From Candidatus Fonsibacter lacus (GTDB lineage: Bacteria > Pseudomonadota > Gammaproteobacteria > Burkholderiales > Burkholderiaceae_C), in NCBI GenBank assembly GCA_009921245.1, contig RFXW01000004.1, positions 1 to 35,102 of the forward strand: a DNA stretch of 35,102 bases, in the 5' to 3' direction. The position numbers were made by a program, and so were the translations under genes. Below, one piece after another: positions 11,872-24,177 of this stretch. Position 1 is the stretch's first letter. Each line of letters starts with the position of its first letter. Under the pieces are notes generated by a model, which was given only the letters and a program-made list of their open reading frames with translations, was not told the DNA's origin and did no database searches.

Positions 11872-13620
11872 ATGAAAGCCAGCCAGTTTCTTATCTCCAC
11901 ACTCAAAGAGGCGCCGGCCGACGCCGAGGTGGTCAGCCATCGGCTGATGTTGCGTGCGGGCATGATCAAACGGCTGGGTTCGGGCATTTACACCTTCATG
12001 CCCATGGGTTGGCGTGTGGTGCAAAAGGTGGCCGCGATTGTGCGACAAGAAATGAACCGCGCCGGTGCCATTGAGCTTTCCATGCCGGTTGTGCAGCCAG
12101 CGGAACTGTGGCAAGAAACCGGGCGTTTCCAAAAAATGGGTCCGGAACTGTTGCGCCTGCAAGATCGCCACGGTCGTGACTTTGTGATCCAGCCCACCAG
12201 CGAAGAGGTGGTCACCGATATCGCGCGCCAAGAGCTGCGCAGCTACCGGCAGCTGCCCAAAAACTTGTATCAAATTCAATCCAAGTTTCGAGACGAGCGG
12301 CGTCCTCGCTTTGGTTTGATGCGCGGGCGAGAGTTTGTGATGAAAGACGCCTACAGCTTTGACCGAGACGCGGCCGCCGCGCAGCAAAGCTACGCCGCCA
12401 TGGCGCAAGCCTACCGCGCGATTTTTGATCGGTTTGGGCTGCGTTACCGCGCTGTATCGGCCGACAGTGGCGCCATTGGCGGTGATTTAAGCGAAGAGTT
12501 TCAAGTCATCGCCGCCACCGGCGAAGACGCCATTGTGTATTGCCCCAACAGCGATTACGCCGCCAACATGGAAAAGGCGCAGGCCGCCGCACCCGCCGTC
12601 ACCCGCCCCGCGCCACAGCAAGCCATGGCCGAGGTTGACACACCGGGCAACAGCACCTGCGCGGCGGTGGCCAAACAGCTGGACTTGCCACTGTCGCGTA
12701 CCGTCAAGAGCTTGGTGTTGGCCACCGACCCCAGCGAAGGGGGTGAGGCCACGGTGTGGTTGGTGCTGCTGCGCGGTGATCACGACTTAAACGAAGTCAA
12801 GGTAGGCAAACTGGCTGGCTTTGAGGCAGGTTGGCGCTTTGCCAGCGTGGCGGAAATTGAGCAGCACTTTGGTTGCAAGCCTGGCTATTTAGGGCCGATT
12901 GGGTTGCGGCAGCCGGTGCAGGTGGTGGCCGACCGTGAGGTGGCGGTGATGGCCGACTGGGTGTGTGGTGCGAATCGCGTCGATACCCACTTGTGCGGCG
13001 TGAATTGGGGGCGTGATCTGCCCGAGCCGGCGCATGTGGCCGACTTGCGCAACGTGGTGGAGGGCGATGAGTCGCCCGACGGGCGTGGCCCGCTGCGTAT
13101 CGAGCGTGGCATTGAGGTGGGCCACATCTTTTATTTGGGAACCAAATACGCCACCGCCATGAACGCCACGTTTTTAGACGAAGACGGCAAGCCCAAACCA
13201 TTTGAAATGGGGTGTTACGGCATTGGTGTCACGCGCTTGCCAGCCGCCGCCATTGAACAAAACCATGACGACAAAGGCATGATCTGGCCCGAGGCCATTG
13301 CCCCGTTTGAGGTGGTGATTTGCCCCATTGGCATGGACCGCTCCGAGGCGGTGCGCGATGCCGCCCATCGTTTGCTTGACGAGTTGTTGGCCGCCGGTGT
13401 CGATGCGCTGCTTGATGACCGAGGCGAGCGCCCGGGTGCGATGTTTGCCGATTGGGAGCTCATTGGCGTGCCGCACCGGGTCACGGTGGGCGATCGCGCG
13501 CTGGCCGAGGCGGAGGTGGAATACCAAGCGCGACGCAGCGGTGCGTCGCAACGCTTGCCCTTGTCGCAAGCCAGCGCCTGGTTAACCCAGGCGATTGGCG
13601 CCGCCAAAACCCCGGCCTAG
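11872..13620 (+). CDS. proS: Proline-tRNA ligase
   Basis: [49 protein letters not shown]; class II motifs; YbaK-like insertion domain. Confidence 0.97.
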   Translation: MKASQFLISTLKEAPADAEVVSHRLMLRAGMIKRLGSGIYTFMPMGWRVVQKVAAIVRQEMNRAGAIELSMPVVQPAELWQETGRFQKMGPELLRLQDRHGRDFVIQPTSEEVVTDIARQELRSYRQLPKNLYQIQSKFRDERRPRFGLMRGREFVMKDAYSFDRDAAAAQQSYAAMAQAYRAIFDRFGLRYRAVSADSGAIGGDLSEEFQVIAATGEDAIVYCPNSDYAANMEKAQAAAPAVTRPAPQQAMAEVDTPGNSTCAAVAKQLDLPLSRTVKSLVLATDPSEGGEATVWLVLLRGDHDLNEVKVGKLAGFEAGWRFASVAEIEQHFGCKPGYLGPIGLRQPVQVVADREVAVMADWVCGANRVDTHLCGVNWGRDLPEPAHVADLRNVVEGDESPDGRGPLRIERGIEVGHIFYLGTKYATAMNATFLDEDGKPKPFEMGCYGIGVTRLPAAAIEQNHDDKGMIWPEAIAPFEVVICPIGMDRSEAVRDAAHRLLDELLAAGVDALLDDRGERPGAMFADWELIGVPHRVTVGDRALAEAEVEYQARRSGASQRLPLSQASAWLTQAIGAAKTPA

Positions 13621-13646
13621 CGGCCGCGGTTCACAATGGCCGCCGC

Positions 13647-13973
13647 CTATTGAGCGGGCGCGGCCAACAGCTGCTGCAGTTCGCCGTCTTCGTACATTTC
13701 CATCAAGATATCCGAGCCGCCGACAAACTGCCCGCGCACATAGAGCTGCGGAATCGTGGGCCACTGGCTGAAGTCTTTGATGCCTTGGCGTATGCCTTCG
13801 TCCTCTAACACATTCACCGTTTTCAGGGCTTTGGTGTCGACGCCGCAAGCCTTGAGAATTTGAATGGCCCGCCCCGAAAAGCCACACATCGGAAACGCCG
13901 CCGTGCCCTTCATAAACAACACCACCTCGTGTTGTGTAACCAAGTCGTTGATTTGTTGCTGAACGTCTTGCAT
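13647..13973 (-). CDS. grxD: Monothiol glutaredoxin, Grx4 family
   Basis: FMKGTAAFPMCGFSGRAIQIL (CGFS active site), TIPQLYVRGQFVGGSDI. Confidence 0.95.
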   Translation of the reverse strand: MQDVQQQINDLVTQHEVVLFMKGTAAFPMCGFSGRAIQILKACGVDTKALKTVNVLEDEGIRQGIKDFSQWPTIPQLYVRGQFVGGSDILMEMYEDGELQQLLAAPAQ

Positions 13974-14095
13974 GGTGCTCTCTCCAATGATTGCCCCGGT
14001 GGGCTGTGGCGCCGCCCTTTTGGGCCGTGCATGACGCCATTATCCAATGTTGTGGGCGGCTTGGGGTAAGCACGCGTGACGCGTGCGGGATCGGC

Positions 14096-14935
14096 TCAGC
14101 CCGGTGATTGGGCACCGGTGCAGCGGGGTCGCCCCGCCATGTCGTGTCGGGTGGTGACCGTGGTGAAACCGTGTGCCTGCAGCAGGGTGGCCACCGCCTG
14201 CGCCTGATCGTGGCCGTGTTCAAGCAGCAGCCAAGCGCCAGCACGCAACCGTGGCGTGGCGCCGGCAACGATGCGGCGTATGTCGTCCAGCCCATCGTGT
14301 CCCGCCACCAGCGCCGTGGTGGGTTCGGCGCTCAGCGCCGCCAAATGGCTGTCGCCTTGGGCAATGTAAGGTGGGTTGCTCACCACCAGGTCCAACCGCA
14401 GGGTGTCGGGCAGCGCGTCCCACCAGTGGCCCAAGGCCCAGCGCGCGGTCAAGCCCAACGCGTTGGCGTTGAATTGCGCCACGGCCATGGCCGCTGGGCT
14501 GCGCTCCACCGCCCACACCTGCGCCTGTGGCCGCTGCTGGGCCAGCGTCAGTGCCAGCGCACCGCTGCCTGTGCCCAAGTCGGCCACCTGCATGGCGAGG
14601 TTGCCCGGGCACAGTTCCAGTGCCCATTCGGCCAGGGTTTCGGTGTCGGGGCGTGGAATCAGCACGGCGTTTGTGACGCGCAGGGTTAAATCCCAAAATC
14701 CGGCCTCACCCAACACATAGGCCAGGGGCTCGCCCTGCGCCACGCGCGCGGCCATGGCCTGCACCGCCAGCCACTGGTGGGTTGGCAACACATGGTGGTC
14801 ATGGCTTAGCAGCCACGCCCGTGCTTGCAGCGGTTGATCAAGGGCGCGCAGCAGCAAGCGTTGCGCCGTTAGGCTACTCAAGCCCTGCGCGTGCAGCCCC
14901 TGCAGCGCCTGCGCCACGCTGGGCGGGTAGGTCAT
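14096..14935 (-). CDS. prmC: Peptide chain release factor N5-glutamine methyltransferase
   Basis: [30 protein letters not shown]; start overlaps the prfA end. Confidence 0.95.
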   Translation of the reverse strand: MTYPPSVAQALQGLHAQGLSSLTAQRLLLRALDQPLQARAWLLSHDHHVLPTHQWLAVQAMAARVAQGEPLAYVLGEAGFWDLTLRVTNAVLIPRPDTETLAEWALELCPGNLAMQVADLGTGSGALALTLAQQRPQAQVWAVERSPAAMAVAQFNANALGLTARWALGHWWDALPDTLRLDLVVSNPPYIAQGDSHLAALSAEPTTALVAGHDGLDDIRRIVAGATPRLRAGAWLLLEHGHDQAQAVATLLQAHGFTTVTTRHDMAGRPRCTGAQSPG

Positions 14936-16020
14936 ACGCCAACGCGCTGTTCGAGCTCGGCCAACAGTTCGGTGCCGCGCGCCACCTGCAGGGCGTGCAC
15001 GATGTCTTGCATGTCGCCTTCCATGATCATGGGCAGTTTGTAAAGGGTCAGGTTGATGCGGTGATCGGTGACCCGGCCTTGTGGGTAGTTGTAGGTGCGA
15101 ATGCGATCGCTGCGGTCGCCGCTGCTCAATAGGCTGCGCCGGGTGGCGCTGTCGCGCGCTTCGCGCTCCATCCGCTCGCGCTCTTGCAGGCGCGAGGCCA
15201 GCACCGCCATGGCTTTGGCGCGGTTGCGGTGTTGGCTTCGGTCGTCTTGGCATTCGGCCACCAAGCCGGTGGGTAGGTGGGTGATGCGCACCGCTGAGTC
15301 GGTTTTGTTCACGTGCTGCCCACCGGCGCCACTGGCGCGGTAGGTGTCAATACGCAAGTCGGCGGGGTTGATGGCCACCGCTTGCTCGGGGTCGGCCTCG
15401 GGCAACACCACCACCGAGCAAGCGCTGGTGTGAATGCGGCCCTGGGCCTCGGTGGCGGGCACACGCTGCACCCGGTGACCACCCGACTCAAAGCGCAGCT
15501 TGCCGTACGCCTGATGACCGGTGAGGTGCAGGGTGACCTCTTTGTAGCCACCCAGTTCGCTTTCGGAGGCGCTCATGATTTCAACGCCCAGCCCCACGGT
15601 TTCGCAGTAACGCGTGTACATGCGCAGCAAGTCGCCGGCAAACAGCGCGCTTTCGTCGCCCCCGGTACCGGCCCGAATCTCCATGAACGCGGCGCGTTCA
15701 TCGTCTGGGTCGCGCGGCAACAACATGCTTTGCAACTCCTCGTCCAGCGCTTGGCTTTGGGCTTGGGCACGCTCCAGCTCTTCGGCCGCCATCTCTTTTA
15801 GCTCGGGGTCGGCAAGCCATTCTTGGGCCTGGGTGGCGTCCGCTTGGGCGGCTTGGTAGCGGTTAAAAACCTCAATCAAGCCGCTCAGTTCGGCATGCTC
15901 TTGGCTTAATGCACGGTAGCGTTGCAGGTCTTGCACCACGTCGGGGGCGCTGAGTTGGGCATCGAGTTCGGTTAAGCGTTGCTGTTGTTGCTGCAGCGCG
16001 GCGAGCATAAACGGTTTCAT
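14932..16020 (-). CDS. prfA: Peptide chain release factor 1
   Basis: [22 protein letters not shown] (GGQ motif); [18 protein letters not shown]. Confidence 0.97.
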   Translation of the reverse strand: MKPFMLAALQQQQQRLTELDAQLSAPDVVQDLQRYRALSQEHAELSGLIEVFNRYQAAQADATQAQEWLADPELKEMAAEELERAQAQSQALDEELQSMLLPRDPDDERAAFMEIRAGTGGDESALFAGDLLRMYTRYCETVGLGVEIMSASESELGGYKEVTLHLTGHQAYGKLRFESGGHRVQRVPATEAQGRIHTSACSVVVLPEADPEQAVAINPADLRIDTYRASGAGGQHVNKTDSAVRITHLPTGLVAECQDDRSQHRNRAKAMAVLASRLQERERMEREARDSATRRSLLSSGDRSDRIRTYNYPQGRVTDHRINLTLYKLPMIMEGDMQDIVHALQVARGTELLAELEQRVGV

Positions 16021-16059
16021 AACCGGTAGTGTACGAATCCCGGCAATGCCGGTGTCACG

Positions 16060-17355
16060 CTAATCGTGCTCAGCCGGTGGCAACGGGCCGGTTGCGTCGT
16101 TGGCGCTTAGCGTGTGGCCAAACAAAACGCCAATGGCTTGCGCCGCTTGGTCGTGATGCTCAGGCGTTTGCAGCCGCTTCACCACCGGGTGCAGCATTTT
16201 TTGCGACAGCCCCCGTGCCATGGCCTGCAGCACCTCATCGGGGTTATCGCCTTTGGCTAAGCGCCGGCGCGCGCGTTGCAGCTCGGCATCTTGCCACTGC
16301 TGGGCTTGACTTTGCAGCCGCTGAATCAGGGGCACACTTTGGCGCTGTTGCAGCCAGTGCATGAACTGGCGCACGCCGTTGTCCACAATGGCCTCGGCTT
16401 GCACCACCGCCGCTTGGCGCGAGTCTTTGGCGTGTTGCACCACGTGCCCAAGATCATCCACGGTGTAAAGGTAGACGTCTTGCAGTTCGGCCACCTCGGG
16501 TTCAATGTCGCGCGGCACCGCCAAGTCAACCATAAATATCGGCTTGCGTCGGCGCTTTTTTAAGGCGCGCTCGACCGCTCCCAAGCCAACAATGGGCAGC
16601 AAGCTGGCGGTGCAGCTGATCACGGCGTCGAATTCGTGCAGCCGCAGTGGTAACTCGGCCAATGACATGGATTCCCCGCCCAATTCCGCCGCCAAGCGCT
16701 GACCGCGGCTGGCGGTGCGGTTGGCCACCACCATTTGCTTGGGCTTGCGCGCCGCAAAATGTGTGGCCGTTAAGCTGATCATGTCGCCCGCGCCAATCAG
16801 TAGCACACGAATTTGGCTCAGGTCTTCAAACAAATTGCTGGCCAATCGCACCGCGGCGGCGGCCATGCTCACCGATTGCGCCCCGATGTCGGTGGCGGTG
16901 CGCACCTCTTTGGCCACGGCAAACGAGCGCTGAAACATTTGGTTCAGCGTTGCGCCAAGCGTGCCGCACTCTTGGGCCACGCGTACCGCGTCCTTCATTT
17001 GCCCCAGAATTTGTGGCTCGCCCAACACCATGCTGTCCAGCCCACTGGCCACTCGAAACGCGTGCCGCGCCGCCTGCTCACTTTGCAGGCTGTAGACATG
17101 GTGGGTAAGGGTCTCGGGCGCCACGCCCCCAGCCTGAGCCAACCATTGCATGGTGGGTGCCAAGGCGTCATCGGGGGCCGCGCAGTAAATCTCGGTGCGG
17201 TTGCAAGTTGACAGCACCGCAGCCTCGGGCGCACCGTCGAGCCGGGTGCGCAAGGCGTGCACCGTCTCACCCAGCTTGTCCAGCGGAAAAGCAAACCGGC
17301 TGCGCAAATCAAGCGGCGCGGTGTGGTGGTTGATGCCCAGGGCCCAAACGGTCAT
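16060..17355 (-). CDS. hemA: Glutamyl-tRNA reductase
   Basis: [48 protein letters not shown]. Confidence 0.97.
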   Translation of the reverse strand: MTVWALGINHHTAPLDLRSRFAFPLDKLGETVHALRTRLDGAPEAAVLSTCNRTEIYCAAPDDALAPTMQWLAQAGGVAPETLTHHVYSLQSEQAARHAFRVASGLDSMVLGEPQILGQMKDAVRVAQECGTLGATLNQMFQRSFAVAKEVRTATDIGAQSVSMAAAAVRLASNLFEDLSQIRVLLIGAGDMISLTATHFAARKPKQMVVANRTASRGQRLAAELGGESMSLAELPLRLHEFDAVISCTASLLPIVGLGAVERALKKRRRKPIFMVDLAVPRDIEPEVAELQDVYLYTVDDLGHVVQHAKDSRQAAVVQAEAIVDNGVRQFMHWLQQRQSVPLIQRLQSQAQQWQDAELQRARRRLAKGDNPDEVLQAMARGLSQKMLHPVVKRLQTPEHHDQAAQAIGVLFGHTLSANDATGPLPPAEHD

Positions 17356-17384
17356 AACGCAAATTATAAAATGTGACGCTTTTA

Positions 17385-17405
17385 GTTGACAGAAAGAGTG
17401 TCAAC
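17385..17405. promoter_or_regulatory. Perfect inverted repeat in the divergent hemA / small ORF intergenic region
   Basis: GTTGACA-gaaagag-TGTCAAC; lies upstream of a minus-strand TATAAT (17368-17363) for hemA and directly before ATG 17407. Confidence 0.55.
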
Positions 17406-17406
17406 C

Positions 17407-17661
17407 ATGACTATCTTGGCGGGTTTTTGGCATCTGGTCAACTTCTTATGGCCCGGCGCGGGGCTGGCCTTGCTGCTTTGGCTGGTTTTGCGCTGGCGGG
17501 TGCGCGTGGCGCGTCCTTGGCGGGCGCTGGCCTGGCTGGTGGGCGTGGGCTGGGTGGTGTCGATACTGGGCTTGGTGTGGGGCGATCACGACGGGTTGAT
17601 GGCCACATACGCCGCGCTGGTGGTGGCGCAGGGTACGCTGGCCTGGTGGCTGGCGCGCTAG
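17407..17661 (+). CDS. Small predicted membrane protein
   Basis: 85 aa with about three hydrophobic segments (FLWPGAGLALLLWLVLRW, ALAWLVGVGWVVSILGLVWG, YAALVVAQGTLAWWLA). Confidence 0.6.
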   Translation: MTILAGFWHLVNFLWPGAGLALLLWLVLRWRVRVARPWRALAWLVGVGWVVSILGLVWGDHDGLMATYAALVVAQGTLAWWLAR

Positions 17662-17733
17662 GCGCCGGGCTTTGCGCTGGCCCTGGGGTTTTTCGCGGGT
17701 TGTCATAATGGGTGTCACGCAAGTTTGGTCGAC

Positions 17734-20700
17734 ATGAACGCCCCACTACCCCTCGCCGCCACGCATCCCCCCGCCGCTGTCCAAGACAGACTTAGGGAAA
17801 TCCCTTACAACTACACCTCGTTGGCTGACGCCGACATCGTGCGCCGCTTGTTGGGGGATCGGGCCTGGGCGTTGATGACACAGCTGCGCCAAGAGCGCCG
17901 CACCGGGCACTCGGCGCGCATGATTTATGAGATCTTGGGCGACATCTGGGTGGTGCAGCGCAACCCCTATTTGCAAGACGATTTGCTCGACAACCGCAAG
18001 CGGCGCGACCTGTTGGTGCAAGCCCTGCGTCATCGACTGGCCGAGGTGCACAAGCGCCGCACCCCCAGCGAAGACGCCTCGCGCGACGCCTTGGTGGTGG
18101 AGCTGCTGCAGGGCGTGGCGCAGGCGGTTGACGATTTTGCTCAGTATTTTGTTGAGGTCGCGGCCATGCGCCAACGCTGTTTGCGCCGACTCAGGCGGCA
18201 CACCGCGCGCGACAACGTCAAGTTTGACCCGCTATCGCGCGTCTCGCACGTCACCGACGCCACCGATTGGCGCGTGGCCTATCCGCTGCTGGTGCTTACC
18301 CCCGATTCCGAGACCGAAACCGCTGCTTTGGTGGCCGCTTGCATGGAGCTTGGGCTAACCATCGTGCCGCGCGGCGGCGGCACAGGCTACACCGGCGGCG
18401 CGGTGCCACTGACGTGGCGCAGTGCGGTGCTGAACACCGAAAAGCTCGAAGCCATGACCGAGGTTGAACATGTGGCGCTGCCCGGGCTTGGCGAGCCGGT
18501 ACCCACGGTGTGGACCGAGGCCGGCGTGGTGACCCAGCGCGTGGCCGATGCAGCCGAGCGCGCCGGCTTTGTGTTTGCCGTAGACCCAACATCGGCCGAT
18601 GCCTCGTGCATTGGCGGCAACATCGCCATGAACGCCGGCGGCAAAAAAGCCGTGCTGTGGGGGACCGCGCTCGACAACCTGGCCTCATGGCGCATGGTGA
18701 CACCACAGGCCGAGTGGCTAGAGGTGGTGCGGCTGGACCACAACCTTGGCAAGATTCACGACGCCGCAGTGGCTCGGTTTGAGCTCACTTATTACGCCGC
18801 CGATGGCAAAACCGAAAAACGCAGAGAGCGGCTGGACATTCCGGGCTCGGCGTTTCGCAAAGCAGGTCTGGGCAAAGACGTCACCGACAAATTCTTAAGC
18901 GGTCTGCCCGGCATACAAAAAGAAGGCTGCGACGGCTTGATCACCAGCGCGCGCTGGGTGGTGCACCGCATGCCCAGCCACACCCGCACGGTGTGCATGG
19001 AGTTTTTTGGTAACCCACAAGACGCGGTGCCCAGTATTGTTGAGATCAAACAGCGCCTGCAACACGAACAGGGCGCCAGCGGGGTCATGCTGGCCGGGCT
19101 TGAACACCTTGACGATCGCTACCTAAAAGCCGTGGGCTATGTGACCAAGTCCAAGCGCGGCGGTTTGCCCAAAATGGTGTTGCTTGGCGACATCGCGGGC
19201 GACGATGCCGACGCCGTGGCGCGCGTCACCTCTGACGTGGTGCGTATTGCCAACGGGCGCAGCGGCGAAGGCTTTGTTGCTGTCACCGCTGAGGCGCGCA
19301 AAAAGTTTTGGCTTGATCGCAAACGCACCGCGGCCATCAGTCGCCACACCAATGCCTTCAAAATCAACGAAGACGTGGTGATACCCCTGGAGCGCATGGG
19401 TGAGTACACCCTGGGCATTGAGCGCTTAAACATCGAGTTGTCGCTGCGCAACAAGCTGGCACTGTGCGACGCACTACGCGCCTACCTGCAACAGCCGCAA
19501 TTGCCGGTGCGCCAAGGTGACGCCGAAGACGGCGACGTTGACAGCGCCTGGCTCGACGACCGGGTGCAGCAAGCGCTGCAGCACATTGCCCAAGTGCGTG
19601 AGCTTTGGGCTGGCTGGTTGGGTGGCATAGACACCTACTTTGAGGCGCTGCAAAACCACACCCTGCGCGCCAGCTGGAAAACCCAACTGCGCGCACCGCT
19701 GCGCGAGCTCTTTACGGGCGCGGTATTTGCCAAGTTAACCAGCGACATCGACGCCACCCACCAACGCGTGCTCAAGGGGCGCGTGTGGATCGCGCTGCAC
19801 ATGCACGCCGGCGACGGCAACGTGCACACCAACATCCCGGTTAACAGCGACGATTACGCCATGCTGCACACCGCGCACGAGGCGGTGGCGCGCATCATGA
19901 CCCTGGCCCGTGGCTTGGGCGGTGTGATCTCTGGTGAGCACGGCATTGGGATCACCAAGCTGCAATTTTTGTCCGATGACGAGCTGCAGCCCTTTGCGCA
20001 GTACAAGCAACGGGTGGATCCGCACGGCCACTTCAATCGCGGCAAGTTGCTGCGCGGTGCGCATGGCGGTGACTTGCATGCGGCTGACCTAAGCCAAGCC
20101 TACACGCCCAGCTTTGGTTTGATGGGCCACGAGTCACTCATCATGCAGCAATCCGACATTGGCGACATTGCCGCCAGTGTCAAAGACTGCTTGCGTTGCG
20201 GCAAGTGCAAACCGGTGTGCGCCACGCATGTGCCACGGGCCAACTTGCTGTACAGCCCGCGCAACAAAATTTTGGCGACCTCGCTGCTGGTTGAGGCGTT
20301 TTTGTACGAAGAGCAAACCCGCCGTGGGGTGTCGTTGCGACATTGGCAAGAATTTGAAGACGTGGCCGATCACTGCACGGTGTGCCACAAGTGTGAAAGC
20401 CCGTGCCCGGTGGACATTGATTTTGGCGAGGTCACCATGGCCATGCGCAATTTGTTGCGCAAGATGGGGCAAAAAAGCTTTCGTCCCGGTCAATCCCTGG
20501 CCATGCTGATGCTCAACGCCACCCGGCCGGAGACCATTAAATTGGTGCGCACCGCCACGGTGGAGCTTGGCATGCGTGCGCAACGCTGGGCCGCGGGTTT
20601 GCTGGCGGTGCTGGGGCGGCGTCAAACCAAGGCGCCTCCGGCTACGCTGGGCCCGGCGCCGTTGCGCGAGCAAGTGATTCACTTTGTGAACAAAAAAATG

Positions 20701-21597
20701 CCGGGCGACTTACCCAAAAAAACCGCGCGTGCGCTGCTGGATATCGAAGACCGCAATTACGTACCCATCTTGCGCGACCCGCGCACCACCACCAGCGAGA
20801 CCGAATCGGTGTTTTATTTTCCGGGCTGCGGCTCGGAGCGGCTGTTTAGCCAAGTGGGCCTGGCCACGCAAGCCATGCTGTGGCACGTGGGGGTGCAAAC
20901 CGTGTTGCCGCCGGGCTACCTATGCTGTGGCTACCCGCAGCGTGGCAGCGGTCAGTTTGATAAGGCCGATAAGCTCATCACCGACAACCGCGTGCTGTTT
21001 CACCGCGTGGCCAACACGCTGAACTACCTAGACATCAAAACCGTGGTGGTCAGCTGCGGCACCTGCTACGACCAGCTGGCGGGCTACCAGTTTGAAGCGA
21101 TTTTTCCGGGTTGCCGACTGATTGACATTCACGAGTTCTTGCTAGAAAAAGGCGTGCGTCTCGAATCCGAGGCCGGTTACCTGTACCACGACCCATGTCA
21201 TTCACCCATGAAGCTGCAAGACCCCATGAAAACCGTGAGTGGCTTGGTGGGCAGCGGGGTGATGAAAAGCGAACGATGCTGTGGTGAATCCGGCACCCTG
21301 GGGGTGACGCGACCAGATATCTCTACCCAAGTGCGGTTTCGTAAAGAAGAAGAGATTCGCCGTGGCGAAACGCAGCTGCGTCAGCGCGGCCTGGCGCCCG
21401 AGGCTCCGGTCAAGGTACTCACCAGCTGCCCCAGTTGCTTGCAAGGCTTGTCGCGCTTCCAAGACGACCTCAACAGCGGCTTGCTCGAGGCCGATTACAT
21501 CGTGGTCGAATTGGCGCGCCAATTGTTGGGTGAGCAGTGGCTGCCCGATTACGTGGCCAAAGCCAACGCCGGTGGCATTGAGCGGGTTTTGCTTTGA
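17734..21597 (+). CDS. Large DUF3683-type FAD-binding oxidase / Fe-S / CCG-domain fusion (GlcD/GlcF-like, D-lactate dehydrogenase-like)
   Basis: FAD-binding [27 protein letters not shown]; Fe-[12 protein letters not shown] and [17 protein letters not shown] motifs [10 protein letters not shown] and CCGESGTLG. Confidence 0.85.
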   Translation: MNAPLPLAATHPPAAVQDRLREIPYNYTSLADADIVRRLLGDRAWALMTQLRQERRTGHSARMIYEILGDIWVVQRNPYLQDDLLDNRKRRDLLVQALRHRLAEVHKRRTPSEDASRDALVVELLQGVAQAVDDFAQYFVEVAAMRQRCLRRLRRHTARDNVKFDPLSRVSHVTDATDWRVAYPLLVLTPDSETETAALVAACMELGLTIVPRGGGTGYTGGAVPLTWRSAVLNTEKLEAMTEVEHVALPGLGEPVPTVWTEAGVVTQRVADAAERAGFVFAVDPTSADASCIGGNIAMNAGGKKAVLWGTALDNLASWRMVTPQAEWLEVVRLDHNLGKIHDAAVARFELTYYAADGKTEKRRERLDIPGSAFRKAGLGKDVTDKFLSGLPGIQKEGCDGLITSARWVVHRMPSHTRTVCMEFFGNPQDAVPSIVEIKQRLQHEQGASGVMLAGLEHLDDRYLKAVGYVTKSKRGGLPKMVLLGDIAGDDADAVARVTSDVVRIANGRSGEGFVAVTAEARKKFWLDRKRTAAISRHTNAFKINEDVVIPLERMGEYTLGIERLNIELSLRNKLALCDALRAYLQQPQLPVRQGDAEDGDVDSAWLDDRVQQALQHIAQVRELWAGWLGGIDTYFEALQNHTLRASWKTQLRAPLRELFTGAVFAKLTSDIDATHQRVLKGRVWIALHMHAGDGNVHTNIPVNSDDYAMLHTAHEAVARIMTLARGLGGVISGEHGIGITKLQFLSDDELQPFAQYKQRVDPHGHFNRGKLLRGAHGGDLHAADLSQAYTPSFGLMGHESLIMQQSDIGDIAASVKDCLRCGKCKPVCATHVPRANLLYSPRNKILATSLLVEAFLYEEQTRRGVSLRHWQEFEDVADHCTVCHKCESPCPVDIDFGEVTMAMRNLLRKMGQKSFRPGQSLAMLMLNATRPETIKLVRTATVELGMRAQRWAAGLLAVLGRRQTKAPPATLGPAPLREQVIHFVNKKMPGDLPKKTARALLDIEDRNYVPILRDPRTTTSETESVFYFPGCGSERLFSQVGLATQAMLWHVGVQTVLPPGYLCCGYPQRGSGQFDKADKLITDNRVLFHRVANTLNYLDIKTVVVSCGTCYDQLAGYQFEAIFPGCRLIDIHEFLLEKGVRLESEAGYLYHDPCHSPMKLQDPMKTVSGLVGSGVMKSERCCGESGTLGVTRPDISTQVRFRKEEEIRRGETQLRQRGLAPEAPVKVLTSCPSCLQGLSRFQDDLNSGLLEADYIVVELARQLLGEQWLPDYVAKANAGGIERVLL

Positions 21598-22046
21598 GCC
21601 AAGACGGTCAGGACTGCCTGTTGTGCCGTGAGCTCGGCGGCGAATTGTTGTGGCAATCGCCCTGGTTGCGGGTGGTGCAGGCCAACGAACCCGACTACCC
21701 TGGCTGGCTGCGCCTGATCCCTCAGACACACGCGGCCGAACTCACCGACCTAAGCCCGGCGGTTCGCCAAGCCCTTTGGCTGGTGTTGCACGCCACAGAG
21801 GGCGTGTTGCGTCGGGTCATGCAACCGCACAAAGTGAACTTGGCCAGTTTGGGCAACCATGTGCCGCACGTGCATTGGCACATGATGCCTAGGTACCGTG
21901 ACGATCGTCACTTTCCCGATTCGGTATGGGCTGCACCCAGACGCGAGGTCTCGGCCGAGCATGCGCAGCGTGCGGCACGCGCCTTGGATTTGGGGCCGGC
22001 ATTGCAACAAGCGTTGCAGCCTTGGGCGCAAGGGGTTGCGGCATGA
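21594..22046 (+). CDS. HIT family hydrolase
   Basis: HIT motif [17 protein letters not shown] start overlapping the preceding stop. Confidence 0.88.
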   Translation: MSQDGQDCLLCRELGGELLWQSPWLRVVQANEPDYPGWLRLIPQTHAAELTDLSPAVRQALWLVLHATEGVLRRVMQPHKVNLASLGNHVPHVHWHMMPRYRDDRHFPDSVWAAPRREVSAEHAQRAARALDLGPALQQALQPWAQGVAA

Positions 22047-22423
22047 TCCCAGAAGAAATGGTGGTGCACCAACACAGTCGTGTGCTGCAGTTGCGCTACG
22101 CCGACGGCACCGAGTTCAACATCCCCATTGAACTGCTGCGGGTGTATTCACCCTCGGCCGAGGTGCGTGGCCATGGCGCGGGTCAAGAGGTGTTGCAGGT
22201 TGGCAAGCGCGACGTCACCATTGTGTCTGTGCAGGCGGTAGGCAACTACGCGATTCAACCCACATTCAGCGATGGGCACGACAGTGGCCTGTACAGCTGG
22301 CCCTATTTGCATCACCTGGGCGCCGAGCAAGCGCGGCTTTGGCAAGACTACGAGGCGCGCTTGGCCGCCGCCGGCGCCAGCCGCGACCCGCAGCCGGCCC
22401 GGCCCCACAGCAACGCGGAGTGA
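22043..22423 (+). CDS. DUF971 domain protein (gamma-butyrobetaine hydroxylase-like N-terminal domain)
   Basis: [31 protein letters not shown]...[23 protein letters not shown]. Confidence 0.85.
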   Translation: MIPEEMVVHQHSRVLQLRYADGTEFNIPIELLRVYSPSAEVRGHGAGQEVLQVGKRDVTIVSVQAVGNYAIQPTFSDGHDSGLYSWPYLHHLGAEQARLWQDYEARLAAAGASRDPQPARPHSNAE

Positions 22424-22430
22424 ACCCAGC

Positions 22431-23165
22431 ATGGCCCAAACCCACTTTGGATTTAAGCAAGTCGATGAGCGTGACAAAGCGCAGCGGGTACGCGAGGTCT
22501 TTGACGCGGTGGCCCCACGTTACGACTTAATGAACGACTTGATGTCGCTTGGTCTGCACCGAGCGTGGAAGCGGTACACGCTGTGGGTGGCCAACGCCCA
22601 AGTGGGGGATAAGGTGCTCGACCTTGCCGCGGGCACCGGCGATTTGACACGTGGCTTTGCCCGCCAGGTTGGGCCCTCGGGCTGCGTGGTTCACACCGAT
22701 ATCAACGCCGCCATGCTGCGCGAGGGTCAGGCCCGGTTACAAGACCAGGGCTTGTTGTTGCCCAGTGTGGTGTGCGACGCCGAGCACCTACCGTTTGAGG
22801 ACGCCACCTTTGAGCTCGTTAGCGTGGCCTTTGGCCTGCGCAACATGACGCACAAAGACCAGGCCCTGGCCCAGGCGTATCGTGTGCTCAAGCCCGGTGG
22901 ACGCTTGTTGATTTTGGAATTCTCTAAAGTGATACCGCCGCTGGCCAAAGCCTACGATTGGTATTCATTCAATGTCTTGCCGCGCCTTGGCCAATGGGTG
23001 GCCAAAGATGGCCCCAGCTACCGCTACTTGGCCGAGTCGATTCGCATGCACCCCGACCAAGAAACCTTGCGCGGCATGTGCTTGGACGCCGGTTTTGCGC
23101 ACGTTGACGTGCATAACCTGACTGGCGGTGTGGTGGCTTTACACGTGGCGCAAAAAAGTCTCTAG
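22431..23165 (+). CDS. ubiE: Demethylubiquinone/demethylmenaquinone C-methyltransferase
   Basis: [63 protein letters not shown]. Confidence 0.96.
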   Translation: MAQTHFGFKQVDERDKAQRVREVFDAVAPRYDLMNDLMSLGLHRAWKRYTLWVANAQVGDKVLDLAAGTGDLTRGFARQVGPSGCVVHTDINAAMLREGQARLQDQGLLLPSVVCDAEHLPFEDATFELVSVAFGLRNMTHKDQALAQAYRVLKPGGRLLILEFSKVIPPLAKAYDWYSFNVLPRLGQWVAKDGPSYRYLAESIRMHPDQETLRGMCLDAGFAHVDVHNLTGGVVALHVAQKSL

Positions 23166-23226
23166 ACTGCGCTCAACGATCTTGCCGATGCCCTTGGGTG
23201 GCGTCGCCTTTGATGGAGAAAACAAA

Positions 23227-24123
23227 ATGAGACGTACCGCGTGTGTGATGTTGGCCATGGCCGTGCTGTTGGCCGCGCCCATGGCCTCGGCCAAGCGTTT
23301 TGGCGGCGGCTTATCGTTTGGTAAGCAGTCGGGGATGGTCACCAAGCGCGCTGCACCGGCGCCTACCAAGCCCGCGACACCGGCGCAGGCGGCGCCCGCC
23401 ACGGCCGCAGGAGCCAAAGGCGCGGCAGCGGCAACCACGCGCCCGGGTTGGGGCGGCATGCTGGGCGGTTTGGCCGCCGGCTTGGGGCTGGCGTGGCTGG
23501 CTTCGTCGCTGGGCTTGGGTGAGGGTTTTGGCGTGATCTTGCTGCTGGGTTTGGCGGCGGCCCTGCTGTGGTTTTTGTTTCGTGGCATGCGCCGCTCGGT
23601 TGCCCGCCCGGCCTACGCCGGTGGCCCATCAGACGCGCACGAGCGCGTGCAACCCACCACCTTTGCCCCACCGCCCAGCCGCCCCGGCAGCCTGATTGGT
23701 GCGGCCTTGGGTGGCAGCACCCAACCTGAAACTTGGGGCATTCCAGCCGACTTTGATGTGCTGGGTTTTGAACGCGCCGCTAAACAGCACTTTATTGACA
23801 TGCAAGCGGCCTGGGACGCCGCTGATGTGGGCGCCATGGGCGAACTCATGACCGACGACATGCTGGCCCAAGTGACGCAGCAGCTGCAAGAGCGCGAAGC
23901 CGCCTTGGGGGGGCAGCCCAACACCACCGAGGTGTTGTCTTTGCACGCGCGGCTGTTGGGCATTGAAGAGCTGTCCAGCGGCTACGTTGCCAGTGTTGAG
24001 TTTCATGGCGAGGTGCGTGAGGAGCCAGGTGAGCCGGCCACCTCGTTCCGCGAGGTTTGGAACATCACCAAGCCGCACCAAGGGGGCGGCTGGCTGGTGG
24101 CTGGGGTACAGGCGCTTAATTAA
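23227..24123 (+). CDS. Tim44-like domain, membrane-associated protein
   Basis: Signal peptide, KRFGGGLSFGKQSGM, Gly-rich TM region, Tim44-like C-terminal domain (FERAAKQHFIDMQAAWDAADVGAMGELMTDDM). Confidence 0.85.
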   Translation: MRRTACVMLAMAVLLAAPMASAKRFGGGLSFGKQSGMVTKRAAPAPTKPATPAQAAPATAAGAKGAAAATTRPGWGGMLGGLAAGLGLAWLASSLGLGEGFGVILLLGLAAALLWFLFRGMRRSVARPAYAGGPSDAHERVQPTTFAPPPSRPGSLIGAALGGSTQPETWGIPADFDVLGFERAAKQHFIDMQAAWDAADVGAMGELMTDDMLAQVTQQLQEREAALGGQPNTTEVLSLHARLLGIEELSSGYVASVEFHGEVREEPGEPATSFREVWNITKPHQGGGWLVAGVQALN

Positions 24124-24177
24124 TCAGCCTGCAACCCGTGTCGGCGGGCTGCTAAGCCATTGCGGCACAATGCAACC

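Noticed and set aside
13620-13643. GCGGCC...GGCCGC inverted repeat between convergent proS and grxD
   Set aside because: Short GC-only arms with a 12-nt loop and no T-run; easily expected by chance at this GC content, at most a weak bidirectional terminator
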